From assembly GCA_005883765.1 (NCBI GenBank), contig VBAQ01000001.1, forward strand, positions 1-50,201: a stretch of 50,201 nt of DNA, given 5' to 3'. Positions 33,863 to 44,200 of the stretch are shown one piece after another. The notes beneath the pieces were generated by a model. That model was not told the origin of the DNA. It did not search any database and saw nothing but the letters and a program-made list of their open reading frames with translations. Each line of letters opens with the position of its first letter. Within the stretch, counting starts at the first letter, position 1. Source of the DNA: Bacteroidota bacterium. GTDB taxonomy: Bacteria > Bacteroidota > Bacteroidia > Chitinophagales > Chitinophagaceae. A program made the position numbers and the translations under genes.

Positions 33863-33894
33863 TTGTTTTCAATCAGCTCCGTTTTGTATCTTCG
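33863..33894 (+). promoter_or_regulatory. Promoter of rny
   Basis: TTG at 33863-33865, a 21-base spacer and TATCTTCG at 33887-33894, one base from TAnnTTTG. The transcript would carry a leader of about 85 bases before the rny start at 33985. Confidence 0.5.
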
Positions 33895-33984
33895 CCCGAT
33901 GGCGGTTCCGTTAAACGAACTACCTGGAGGATATGAGTGACTCTATAAGAAATAGCATTTTGGAACAAATTAAAAAACCGATTC

Positions 33985-35545
33985 ATGGACCCAAACATCA
34001 TATACATTATAATTGGTGTATCCGCACTGGTCGTTGGCATCATAGCGGGTAAATTCATTTTTGCAAAGGATACCCGCAGACAAATTGAAGAAGCAGAGAT
34101 CCAGGCACAGGCTGTCGTTAAGGAAGCCGAAATAAGAGCTGAGACTATTCGCAAGGAGAAAGAGTTGGAGGCAAAAGAAAAGTTCGTTCAAATGAAGGCC
34201 GAACATGATAAGGAAGTTCTGGAGAGAAATAGAAAAATGGGTGAAGGAGAAAATAGGATTCGTCAAAAGGAGCAGAGTATAAATCAAAAGGAAAATAATC
34301 TCGACAGGCAAATCAAAGAGAACGAGGCCATCAAGGAAAACCTGAACAGGCAAATTGAGTTAGTAAATATCAAACGCACTGAACTTGAAAAGCATCAGGA
34401 AGAACACATTCGCAGGTTGGAAAAAATTGCGGGCCTTACTGCTGAGGAAGCCAAGACTCAGTTAGTAGAGAGTCTCAAGCACGAAGCTCAGACGGCGGCT
34501 TTGGGTATGCAACAAGAAATAATTGACGACGCCAAGCAAAAAGCCAACAAGGAAGCTCGTAAAATCATTATTCAAACTATCCAGCGTACCGCGGCAGAGC
34601 AGGCGATCGAAAATGCCATCACCGTTTTTAATCTTGAAAGCGATGAGATAAAAGGGCAGATCATTGGCCGTGAAGGGCGCAACATTCGGGCAATCGAAGC
34701 AGCTACGGGCGTCGATCTCATCGTAGATGACACACCGGAAGCAATTATCCTCTCTTCCTTCGACCCGTTACGGCGCGAAATAGCGCGGTTAAGCCTACAA
34801 CGGCTTGTAGCCGATGGTCGAATACACCCGGCAAGAATCGAGGAGATCGTCGAAAAAACGCGCAAGCAACTGGAAGAACAAATCGCTGAAATCGGTGAAA
34901 GAACCGTGATCGAACTAGGTATTCATGGTTTACATAAGGACCTCGTGCGTATCGTGGGCAAGATGCGTTTCCGCTCTTCATATGGTCAAAATCTTTTGAT
35001 GCATAGCAGGGAGGTAGCTATGCGGAGTGATGGCTTCCGAGTTAGGCTTAAATCCCAAACTGGCCAAGCGAGCCGGTTTGCTTCATGACATCGGAAAGGT
35101 ACCAGATGAAGAGACCGAATTGAGCCACGCTTTGTTGGGGGCGAAACTGGCAGAAAAATATGGTGAGAATCCGGCAGTAGTGAATGCAATCGGTGCTCAC
35201 CATGATGAAATCGAAATGCAATACGTCATTTCTCCGATCGTGCAAGCTTGTGATGCCATTAGTGGTGCAAGGCCTGGGGCCCGCAGAGAGATCATGCAAC
35301 AATATCTTCAGCGCATTAAGGATTTAGAAAACCTTGCTCTCGCTTACCAGGGAGTGGAAAAGGCATACGCCATACAAGCAGGCCGCGAATTAAGAGTAAT
35401 CGTTGAAGCTGAAAAAGTAACCGACGCAGATTCTGACCGATTGTCATTTGAGATAGCTCAAAAAATCCAAAACGAAATGACTTTCCCGGGCCAGATAAAA
35501 GTTACTGTGATCAGGGAGAAGAGAGCGGTAAATGTAGCCCGCTAG
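33985..35545 (+). pseudogene. rny: Ribonuclease Y, split by a frameshift
   Basis: Ribonuclease Y is a membrane-anchored endoribonuclease that starts mRNA decay. The N-terminal part (33985 onward) has a membrane anchor ([22 protein letters not shown]), a long charged coiled coil, and a KH domain with [19 protein letters not shown] near residue 230. It enters the HD domain at [17 protein letters not shown], then leaves frame and ends at 35088. The correct continuation, [26 protein letters not shown] through [12 protein letters not shown], lies in another frame and ends at 35545. At 35019/35020 the family sequence EVA-NL-CGVM lacks exactly five bases. Restored, the protein would be about 521 residues, normal for the family. 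It is either a real lesion that splits the catalytic HD domain, or a sequencing or assembly error. Confidence 0.88.
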
Positions 35546-35613
35546 GAAGATAATTCGATTCGGCACTGAACAAAAAAATTGCAATCAGTAATTCCGATTT
35601 CGCTCAATTCTGC

Positions 35614-35621
35614 TATCTTTG
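35614..35621 (+). promoter_or_regulatory. -7 box of rplS
   Basis: TATCTTTG, a perfect TAnnTTTG box 25 bases ahead of the rplS start codon. Confidence 0.6.
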
Positions 35622-35646
35622 CGACCCGTTTAAAAATTTGTCAATT

Positions 35647-36021
35647 ATGAGCGCTTTACAATATGTTCACGACCAGTTGACCGGCAAGAAAGACTTCCCG
35701 GAGTTTAAGCCGGGCGATAACATCACCGTGAACTATAAGATCATCGAGGGAAATAAAGAAAGGATCCAGTCTTTTAAAGGTGATGTTATCAAGCGCCAGG
35801 GAACGGGTGCCACAGCTACTTTTACTGTGCGGAAGATCAGTGACGGTGTCGGGGTCGAAAGATTATTTCCATTTTTCTCTCCCAATATTGAATCTATCGT
35901 GTTGAATAAGACAGGTCGTATTCGCCGTTCCAAACTTTATTACCAGCGCAAGCGCAGCGGCAAGAGCGCCAGAATCAAAGAAAAACGCCTAATCGTCGAG
36001 GGTGTAGTAACCAGTGGATAA
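35647..36021 (+). CDS. rplS: 50S ribosomal protein L19
   Basis: A large-subunit ribosomal protein at the 30S-50S interface; 124 residues, normal length. PEFKPGDNITVNYKIIEGNKERIQSFKGDVIKRQGTG is the conserved L19 beta-barrel core. VRKISDGVGVERLFPFFSPNIESIVLNKTGRIRRSKLYYQR is the family signature. A short basic extension follows. The frame opens at a TTG at 35638; the ATG at 35647 (MSALQYVHDQL) is the standard start. It appears to be transcribed alone from its own promoter. Confidence 0.96.
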   Translation: MSALQYVHDQLTGKKDFPEFKPGDNITVNYKIIEGNKERIQSFKGDVIKRQGTGATATFTVRKISDGVGVERLFPFFSPNIESIVLNKTGRIRRSKLYYQRKRSGKSARIKEKRLIVEGVVTSG

Positions 36022-36062
36022 AGTATGAGAGAGGTCGTCTTACAAAGGCTACTTTTTTAATG

Positions 36063-37022
36063 CTACTGCACGACAACGTAAGGCTTTATTTTTGCAAAGA
36101 CTTCTTCAGTAATCAAGCTGAGTTTTTTTAGATCTTCTACGGCAGTGAAATTACCGTGCTGATTTCGATATTCAACAATTGCATTTGCCAGATTCCATTT
36201 TATGTAAGGATGTGATCTCATCTCATCTTTTGATGCGGTATTAAGGTTAAATTTTTTTAGCGAAATGTTTTCCAGTTTCAGAAACGGTTTTATTTTTTCA
36301 AATGTCGAATCTGGAAGCCCGTAGATCTCCGCCACCTGGTCAATCGAATAAAATCCTCCCAGTTTATCTCTAAAACTTATAATCCTGCCTGCCAGTTTGG
36401 TTCCGATACCGGGTAAAGCAATTAGTGTAGAGGTGTCTGCGACATTTACATCAACTACTTTGTATCCAGACTGGTGATCAGACTGACGCTTTTCTTTGTA
36501 TTCATTTTTTGTGTAGATGTAATTTTGATCTTTTTCGTCATTCGATCGTTCTATTTTTATGTAAGGTTTCAATCGTGTAAACTCGTCGCTGCGAAGACTA
36601 TAAATTTTTGTCAGGTCTTCCGGCGCATAAAAATGACCTCCTTTGGCCAGATATTTTTGAATGGTGCTTATCGTTTTTTCACGTATTCCCAATTTCCGCC
36701 ATCCGGCATCAGACAATGCGTTTGGGTCAAAATAAAATAACGAGCCCGATCGATTATCGAAATAATCATTTGCAGATTTATCGTAAACTGGCTGGCCTCC
36801 ATGGTTTGCATTCGAATCATCATCCTGATCAAAATTTTCATGCTGCAATTTTTTTGCAGCAGTTATCCAACTCGTATCAGCGGCAAATGACTTTGATTTT
36901 CCAGAAGGAATTACTTTAGGGAGTATCCATATTAGAAAAATGAGCAAAACGATGACCAATAATCCGATTCTTTCCTTGCGGGTAAATGTTAGATATTCCG
37001 TGATGAAGGCTGTCCATCTCAT
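36063..37022 (-). CDS. Membrane-anchored helix-hairpin-helix protein (ComEA-like)
   Basis: A 319-residue protein with one N-terminal transmembrane helix (IGLLVIVLLIFLIWILPKVI, about 19-38) and three regions of the helix-hairpin-helix type. These are WRKLGIREKTISTIQKYLAKGG (about 107-130), VNVADTSTLIALPGIGTKLAGRIISFRDKLGGF (about 198-230) and FNLNTASKDEMRSHPYIKWNLANAIVEYRNQHG (about 265-300). The motif is that of ComEA-type DNA-uptake proteins and of the many HhH proteins of Bacteroidota. Sequence-independent DNA binding outside the cytoplasmic membrane is inferred. It is convergent with rplS. Confidence 0.85.
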   Translation of the reverse strand: MRWTAFITEYLTFTRKERIGLLVIVLLIFLIWILPKVIPSGKSKSFAADTSWITAAKKLQHENFDQDDDSNANHGGQPVYDKSANDYFDNRSGSLFYFDPNALSDAGWRKLGIREKTISTIQKYLAKGGHFYAPEDLTKIYSLRSDEFTRLKPYIKIERSNDEKDQNYIYTKNEYKEKRQSDHQSGYKVVDVNVADTSTLIALPGIGTKLAGRIISFRDKLGGFYSIDQVAEIYGLPDSTFEKIKPFLKLENISLKKFNLNTASKDEMRSHPYIKWNLANAIVEYRNQHGNFTAVEDLKKLSLITEEVFAKIKPYVVVQ

Positions 37023-37112
37023 AAGTAAGGTTTCCCTAATCTACATTGATTTTGGCTTATGAGAGCAGTGCGCTGCAGAGTTTATGGCTTAATGTTTGTT
37101 GCCAAAGATTTC

Positions 37113-37142
37113 TTGTTTGTAAGGCTTTATTCCTTACCTTTG
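37113..37142 (+). promoter_or_regulatory. Promoter of rpoBC
   Basis: TTG at 37113-37115, an exact 19-base spacer, and TACCTTTG at 37135-37142: a perfect Bacteroidota promoter. The start site near 37149 gives a leader of about 135 bases before rpoB. rpoBC is thus transcribed separately from the L10/L12 genes, which are not in the window. Confidence 0.8.
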
Positions 37143-37207
37143 CGTTCCTTTAATTTGGCCAAATACATTTTGACGTTACCAATCATGATTAAATAGTTGA
37201 GTTTCAA

Positions 37208-37236
37208 AGGCTTTTTTCCAAAAGTGAAAAAAGCCT
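37208..37236 (+). promoter_or_regulatory. 11-bp A/T-rich hairpin in the rpoB leader
   Basis: Bases 37208-37218 (A, then GGCTTTTTTC) pair perfectly with 37226-37236 (GAAAAAAGCC, then T) around a 7-base loop. It lies between the promoter and the rpoB start (37285), so it is in the 5' untranslated region. No U-tract follows, so it is not a standard terminator. Confidence 0.7.
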
Positions 37237-37284
37237 AAAGTGATTTGTGCGTCATTGACTTTTTAAAAATCGGTTTATAAGCCT

Positions 37285-40200
37285 ATGTCTTCAACAAAAT
37301 TGAATCACAGGATTGATTTTGGTAAAATCAAACATCTTGCTGATGCTCCTGACCTACTGGATATTCAAATTCAATCATTCAAAGATTTTTTCCAGTTAGA
37401 AACCACACCCGACAAACGAAATATTGAAGGCTTGTTTCGTGTATTTCGTGAAAACTTTCCCATCACCGACACACGTAACATTTTCGTGCTGGAGTTTTTA
37501 GATTATTTCATTGATCCGCCCCGCTACACCATTGAAGAATGCATGGAGCGTGGATTAACGTATGCAGTTCCTCTCAAGGCAAAGCTTCGTTTAAGTTGTA
37601 ATGATGAGGAACACGTGGACTTTCAAACAATCGTGCAGGATGTATTTCTTGGAAATATTCCTTACATGACGCCAAGAGGCACGTTTGTCATAAACGGTGC
37701 CGAGCGTGTAGTTGTTTCTCAATTGCACCGTTCGCCGGGCGTGTTCTTTGGTCAATCGATACATCCTAATGGAACAAAGATTTATTCAGCGAGAGTAATT
37801 CCTTTCAAAGGTGCATGGATGGAATTTGCCACTGACATCAACAATGTGATGTATGCCTACATCGATCGAAAGAAAAAATTTCCCGTAACGACTCTTCTTC
37901 GTGCAATTGGTTATGAAACTGACAAGGACATTCTCGAATTGTTTGGCATGGCTGATGAAGTGAAGGGAGATAAAAAGGCCTTACACAAATACATTGGTCG
38001 CCGGCTGGCCGCTCGCGTGTTGAGGAGCTGGGTGGAAGATTTCGTTGATGAAGACACCGGCGAGGTAGTATCCATTGAAAGAAATGAAGTCGTGCTTGAA
38101 CGCGACTCGATCCTCGACCAGGAAGCCGTCGATATGATCGTGGACATGGACGTAAAAAGCGTTTTCATACAGAAGGAGGATGTAGGTGGCGATTATGCTA
38201 TCATCTATAACACATTGAACAAAGACACTTCTAACAGTGAGTTGGAAGCTGTTCAACATATCTATCGCCAACTTCGTGGTGCCGATGCCCCGGATAATGA
38301 AACCGCAAGAGGTATTATTGATAAATTATTTTTCAGTGATAAGCGTTATGATCTCGGCGAAGTGGGCAGATACAAGATTAACAGAAAGCTTGGTCTCAAT
38401 TCTCCGCTTGAGCAAAAAACATTGACGAAAGAGGATATTATTGAGATCATCAAATACCTCGTTCGTTTGACAAACGGTAAAGCAGAGATCGATGATATCG
38501 ATCACTTGAGTAACCGTCGTGTGCGCACTGTGGGTGAGCAGCTGTACGCTCAATTCGGAGTAGGACTTGCACGTATGGCAAGAACGATCCGCGAGAGAAT
38601 GAATGTGCGTGACAATGAAGTCTTCACTCCGGTGGACCTCATCAATGCAAGAACTCTCTCTTCTGTGATCAATTCTTTCTTTGGAACATCTCAGTTGTCG
38701 CAGTTCCTTGATCAGACCAATCCGCTGTCTGAGATCACACACAAACGCCGTATCTCAGCGTTGGGTCCCGGCGGTCTGAGTCGTGAAAGAGCAGGCTTTG
38801 AAGTGCGGGACGTACACTATTCTCACTACGGTCGCTTGTGCACAATAGAAACTCCTGAAGGTCCAAACATTGGTTTGATCTCTACGCTTTGTGTGCATGC
38901 CAAGATAAACGAGATGGGTTTCATTGAAACTCCTTATCGTAAGGTTGAGAATGGCAAGGTGAATATGAAGCAGCTCACATTCTTAAGTGCGGAAGAAGAA
39001 GACACAGCTAAGATTGCGCAAGCGAATTCACCCCTTGATGATCTGGGCAACTTTGTTGAGGAAAAAGTAGTTAGTCGTGAAACCGGGGATTTCCCAATTC
39101 TTGACAAAACGGACGTGGAGTTTATGGACGTAGCGCCTAACCAGATCGTGGGTTTGAGTGCGTCGTTAATTCCTTTCCTTGAACATGATGATGCTAACCG
39201 TGCTCTCATGGGATCAAACATGCAACGCCAGGCTGTTCCATTGATCCGCCCGGATGTTCCAATTGTAGGAACCGGATTGGAAGGAAAGGCAGCCCGTGAT
39301 GCGAGAATTCAAATTCATGCAGAAGGAAATGGCGTGGCAGAATATGTTGATGCTAATGAAATTCATGTTCGTTATAACCGGAACGACACTCAAAAACTTG
39401 TGAGCTTCGAGGATGATCTGAAAGTTTACAGACTCACCAAGTTCATAAAAACGAACCAGGAGACAGCCATTAATTTAAAGCCAGCCGTTAAAAAAGGTCA
39501 ACAGGTAAAAGAAGGGGACTTTCTTACTGAAGGGTATGCTACCCAAAATGGTGAATTGGCCCTCGGAAAAAATTTGAAAGTGGCCTTTATGCCCTGGAAA
39601 GGTTACAATTTCGAAGATGCGATTGTGATCAGTGAAAAAGTGGTAAAAGAAGACCTGTTCACTTCTGTTCATATTTCCGAGTACGAACTTGAAGTGCGTG
39701 ATACAAAACTGGGTGAAGAAGAACTGACTCCTGATATTCCGAATGTTTCGGAAGAAGCCACAAAAGACCTTGATGAAAATGGTATTATCAGGATCGGCGC
39801 CCAAATAAAAGAAGGTGATATTATTATTGGTAAGATCACTCCAAAGGGTGAAAGCGATCCTACTCCCGAAGAAAAATTGTTGCGTGCCATTTTTGGAGAC
39901 AAGGCCGGAGACGCAAAAGATGCCTCATTGAAGGCGCCAAACGGAGTAGAAGGTGTGGTGATCGCAAAGAAATTATTCCAGAGAGCGAAGAAGGACAAGA
40001 ATGCCAAAGTAAGAGAGAAGGCAGCCCTGGAGAAATTGGAGAAATTACACGAGAAGAATGAGGCCGACCTGATGGAAGTGCTGCTTGAGAAACTACAAGT
40101 GTTGTTAAAGGAACACACGTCAGCGAGCGTGAGCAACAATTTTGGAGAAGTGCTGATCGGAAAGGGTGCAAAATTTACTGCAAAGAACCTTGCTGGTATT

Positions 40201-41088
40201 GACTACCAGAATGTAAATCCATTAGGATGGACAGGTGATAAAAAAATAGATGAGCAGATAAATGTGTTGTTACACAATTTTAATATCAAGTATAATGAGG
40301 AATTAGGCCGCTATAAGAGAGAAAAATTCAACATCTCAATAGGAGATGAGCTACCCGCGGGCGTGTTAAAGCTCGCAAAAGTTTACTTAGCGGTCAAGCG
40401 TAAGCTGAAAGTGGGAGATAAGATGGCAGGCCGTCACGGTAATAAAGGAATCGTTGCTAAGATCGTGCGTGAGGAAGATATGCCATTCCTGGAAGACGGA
40501 ACTCCTGTTGATATTGTTCTAAACCCACTCGGTGTGCCAAGCCGAATGAACCTCGGACAGATCTATGAAACGGTACTGGGTTGGACAGGACAAAAACTGG
40601 GGATGAAATTTTCAACGCCCATCTTTGACGGAGCGACAGTGGATGAAATTGCTGACTACTGTCAGCAGGCTGGCATTCCCCGGTACGGTCACACATATTT
40701 ATATGACGGTGAAACCGGCGAACGATTCCATCAAAAAGCTACGGTGGGTGTCATCTACATGATCAAACTTCACCACATGGTGGACGATAAGATGCACGCC
40801 CGCTCGATCGGACCTTACAGCTTGATTACTCAACAACCATTGGGTGGCAAGGCCCAGTTTGGTGGTCAGCGATTCGGTGAGATGGAAGTTTGGGCATTGG
40901 AGGCGTATGGTGCATCCAACATTCTGCAGGAATTACTTACCATCAAATCAGACGATATCATTGGTCGTGCAAAGACCTATGAGAGTATTGTGAAAGGTGA
41001 TAACGTTCCGCGGGCAGGCATTCCCGAATCATTCAATGTGTTGGTGCATGAATTGCGCGGGTTGGGTCTTGACCTGAAGTTTGAATAA
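37285..41088 (+). CDS. rpoB: DNA-directed RNA polymerase subunit beta
   Basis: A catalytic-core subunit of RNA polymerase, 1267 residues, complete. The rifampicin pocket reads [34 protein letters not shown] (about residues 465-500). It keeps the Asp, His, Arg and Ser that confer sensitivity in E. coli (positions 516, 526, 529, 531 there), so the protein looks rifampicin-sensitive. [16 protein letters not shown] and [19 protein letters not shown] match the active-site-proximal regions. [28 protein letters not shown] is the conserved C-terminal clamp. It has its own promoter and leader hairpin. rpoC follows after 162 bases containing a heptanucleotide array. Confidence 0.98.
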   Translation: MSSTKLNHRIDFGKIKHLADAPDLLDIQIQSFKDFFQLETTPDKRNIEGLFRVFRENFPITDTRNIFVLEFLDYFIDPPRYTIEECMERGLTYAVPLKAKLRLSCNDEEHVDFQTIVQDVFLGNIPYMTPRGTFVINGAERVVVSQLHRSPGVFFGQSIHPNGTKIYSARVIPFKGAWMEFATDINNVMYAYIDRKKKFPVTTLLRAIGYETDKDILELFGMADEVKGDKKALHKYIGRRLAARVLRSWVEDFVDEDTGEVVSIERNEVVLERDSILDQEAVDMIVDMDVKSVFIQKEDVGGDYAIIYNTLNKDTSNSELEAVQHIYRQLRGADAPDNETARGIIDKLFFSDKRYDLGEVGRYKINRKLGLNSPLEQKTLTKEDIIEIIKYLVRLTNGKAEIDDIDHLSNRRVRTVGEQLYAQFGVGLARMARTIRERMNVRDNEVFTPVDLINARTLSSVINSFFGTSQLSQFLDQTNPLSEITHKRRISALGPGGLSRERAGFEVRDVHYSHYGRLCTIETPEGPNIGLISTLCVHAKINEMGFIETPYRKVENGKVNMKQLTFLSAEEEDTAKIAQANSPLDDLGNFVEEKVVSRETGDFPILDKTDVEFMDVAPNQIVGLSASLIPFLEHDDANRALMGSNMQRQAVPLIRPDVPIVGTGLEGKAARDARIQIHAEGNGVAEYVDANEIHVRYNRNDTQKLVSFEDDLKVYRLTKFIKTNQETAINLKPAVKKGQQVKEGDFLTEGYATQNGELALGKNLKVAFMPWKGYNFEDAIVISEKVVKEDLFTSVHISEYELEVRDTKLGEEELTPDIPNVSEEATKDLDENGIIRIGAQIKEGDIIIGKITPKGESDPTPEEKLLRAIFGDKAGDAKDASLKAPNGVEGVVIAKKLFQRAKKDKNAKVREKAALEKLEKLHEKNEADLMEVLLEKLQVLLKEHTSASVSNNFGEVLIGKGAKFTAKNLAGIDYQNVNPLGWTGDKKIDEQINVLLHNFNIKYNEELGRYKREKFNISIGDELPAGVLKLAKVYLAVKRKLKVGDKMAGRHGNKGIVAKIVREEDMPFLEDGTPVDIVLNPLGVPSRMNLGQIYETVLGWTGQKLGMKFSTPIFDGATVDEIADYCQQAGIPRYGHTYLYDGETGERFHQKATVGVIYMIKLHHMVDDKMHARSIGPYSLITQQPLGGKAQFGGQRFGEMEVWALEAYGASNILQELLTIKSDDIIGRAKTYESIVKGDNVPRAGIPESFNVLVHELRGLGLDLKFE

Positions 41089-41128
41089 GGAGTGATGAAT
41101 AATGAGTAATGAGTAATGAGTACTCATC
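41087..41128 (+). repeat. Heptanucleotide repeat array between rpoB and rpoC
   Basis: Starting in the rpoB stop codon, five 7-base units run from 41087 to 41121: AAGGAGT, GATGAAT, then three exact AATGAGT copies (41101, 41108, 41115). The inverted unit ACTCATC (41122-41128) follows, giving a perfect 12-base palindrome at 41116-41127. The heptamer puts stop codons in all three plus-strand frames. Confidence 0.85.
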
Positions 41129-41250
41129 TCTGATAATTCCCCGCTGATGGCTGAAGAGCGAACCGAACGTACAAGAGTGCGACGCAACAAAGATGAACAC
41201 GTTGATGTCGCTTGTAACAAAAAAAAACTGAAAAAAGATAAAAAGAAATT

Positions 41251-44200
41251 ATGGCTATCAAAAAAGAAAATCGTCCGAGGCCAACGTTTTCTAAAATCAC
41301 TATTGGTTTGGCTTCTCCGGATTCTATCCTGGAAAGAAGCTATGGTGAAGTGTTGAAACCCGAAACGATTAACTATCGCACTTACAAACCGGAACGCGAT
41401 GGTTTGTTTTGCGAAAGGATTTTTGGCCCGGTGAAAGATTATGAGTGTGCCTGTGGAAAATACAAGCGCATCCGTTATAAAGGCATCGTGTGCGATCGTT
41501 GCGGTGTGGAAGTGACGGAGAAAAAAGTTCGCCGTGAGAGAATGGGACATATCAAACTGGTTGTTCCTGTTGTTCACATCTGGTATTTTAAATCGCTTCC
41601 AAATAAGATCGGTTATTTGTTGGGCATGAGCTCGAAGAAATTAGAGAGCATTGTGTATTATGAGCGATTTGTAGTGATCCAGTCAGGTCTTCGTGCTGAT
41701 AAGGGTCAGAATTATGGCGACCTGCTAACAGAAGAAGAATACCTCGATATCCTGGAAGCATTGCCAAAGGAAAACCAGTATCTGCCCGATGACGACCCGA
41801 ACAAGTTTATTGCTAAGATGGGTGCCGAAGCAGTGCATGATCTGCTGGCACGAATTGAGCTTGACCAATTATCGTTTGACCTGCGCAATGCTGCGGCAAC
41901 GGAAACATCACAACAGCGTAAAGCCGATGCATTGAAACGCCTGAGCGTGGTGGAAGCTTTTCGCGACGCGAATTCAAGAATTACGAACCGTCCAGAATGG
42001 ATGGTAATGCAATATATCCCGGTGATTCCACCAGAACTGCGTCCATTGGTTCCATTGGACGGTGGTCGTTTTGCATCGTCAGACCTGAACGATCTGTATC
42101 GACGCGTGATCATTCGCAATAATCGTTTGAAGAGATTGCTGGAGATCAAGGCTCCTGAAGTCATTCTTCGTAACGAAAAACGTATGTTACAGGAAGCTGT
42201 TGACAGCTTGTTTGATAACTCGAGAAAATCAAACGCCGTAAAGGCCGAAGGTGGTCGTGCGTTGAAATCATTGAGTGATGTATTGAAGGGTAAGCAAGGC
42301 CGCTTCCGTCAAAACCTGCTTGGTAAGCGCGTTGATTATTCAGGGCGTTCCGTAATTGTGGTAGGTCCGGAATTAAAGTTGCATGAATGCGGATTGCCGA
42401 AAGATATGGCTGCAGAATTGTTCAAGCCGTTCATTATTCGCAAACTGATTGAAAGAGGGATCGTCAAAACAGTCAAGTCTGCAAGAAAACTTGTCGATAA
42501 GAAGGAAGCTGTTATTTGGGATATTCTTGAGAATATTTTGAGAGGTCATCCCATATTACTGAATCGTGCTCCGACATTGCACCGCTTGTCTATCCAGGCG
42601 TTTCAGCCGAAATTGATTGAAGGTAAAGCGATACAACTGCACCCGTTGGTAACCACTGCTTTCAATGCTGACTTTGATGGTGACCAAATGGCCGTGCATG
42701 TTCCTTTAAGCAATGCTGCAGTATTGGAAGCGCAGTTGCTCATGCTTGCTTCTCACAATATTTTGAATCCTCAGAATGGCACACCTATTACTCTTCCTTC
42801 ACAGGACATGGTGCTGGGATTATATTATATCACCAAGGGTAAAAAGTCCACTGAGACCGAAAAAGTAAAAGGAGAAGGAAAAGTATTTTATTCAACCGAA
42901 GAGGTAATCATTGCGTACAACGAAGGTGTGATGGATTTACATGCCTGGATAAAAGTAAAAGCAAATATTCGTAACACAGATGGCTTGCTGGAGCATAAAT
43001 TGATCGAAACAACCGTGGGTCGGGTTATTTTTAATCAGCATGTACCTAACGAAGTTGGCTTTGTGAATGCATTGTTGACCAAGAAAAACCTTCGCGAGAT
43101 CATTGGAGATATTATCAAGATCACAAATATTCCAAAGACAGTAAAATTTTTAGATGATATTAAACAGCTCGGCTTTCGCACGGCATTCCAGGGAGGGCTG
43201 TCATTTAATATTAACGACCTGATCATTCCGGAAATAAAAGAAGAATTGCTGGAAAATGCCAAAGGTGAAGTGGACGAAGTGTGGGACAACTATAACACAG
43301 GCCTCATCACAAATAATGAGCGCTACAACCAGATCGTTGATATCTGGAGTCGTGTTGACACGAGGATCACTGAAACCCTAATTCGTGATCTGAGCAGTGA
43401 TAAGCAAGGTTTCAATTCAGTGTATATGATGCTCGACTCAGGAGCACGGGGTTCCAAACAACAGATCAAACAGTTGGCTGGCATGAGAGGACTGATGGCA
43501 AAACCGAGGAAATCTGGTTCAACAGGATCGGAGATTATCGAAAATCCAATCCTTTCAAATTTCAAGGGTGGATTAAATGTGTTGGATTATTTCATTTCAA
43601 CGCACGGTGCCCGTAAAGGTCTTGCTGATACTGCGCTGAAAACAGCTGATGCCGGGTACCTCACGCGTCGTTTAGTTGACGTGGCACAGGATGTGGTGAT
43701 CACTGAAGAAGATTGCGGCACGCTGCGTGGAATTGCGACGACTGCATTGAAGGATAATGAAGATGTCATTGAACCATTGAGCGACAGAATAGAAGGTCGT
43801 ACTTCATTGCACGATGTGTACGAACCCCAGTCGGATGATTTGCTGGCGGCAGCTGGTGACGAGATCACCACGGAGATTGCAAGGAAAATAGAAGAGGCCG
43901 GCGTAGAAGCCGTTGAGATCCGTTCAGTGCTTACATGTGAAAGCAAACGCGGCGTCTGTGTAAAATGTTACGGCAAGAATTTGGCAGCGGGTGCGCTCGC
44001 ACAAAAAGGTGACGCGGTAGGTATCATTGCGGCGCAGTCGATTGGTGAACCAGGTACGCAGTTAACGCTTCGTACATTCCACGTTGGTGGTGTGGCTGGC
44101 TCAGCATCAGTTGAATCAACGCTTCCTGCAAAATTCGATGGAACCATTCAGTATGACGGGTTGCGCACTGTATTCACCGAGAATAATGAAGGTGAGAAAG

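Noticed and set aside
33802-33984. A 6S RNA (ssrS) gene between zapA and rny, by analogy with the zapA-ssrS order of Gammaproteobacteria.
   Set aside because: No long rod-like pairing between the two ends of the gap could be found, and the promoter leaves only about 85 bases before rny, too short for 6S RNA.
35011-35035. Programmed ribosomal frameshifting in rny instead of a mutation.
   Set aside because: No slippery heptamer or downstream pseudoknot-like stem is visible, and two family residues are missing at the break, which fits a deletion rather than recoding.
39669-40139. A 156-codon minus-strand frame inside rpoB, rich in Ser and Phe.
   Set aside because: Antisense shadow of a conserved essential gene; composition is that of a complement of Glu/Lys-rich sequence.
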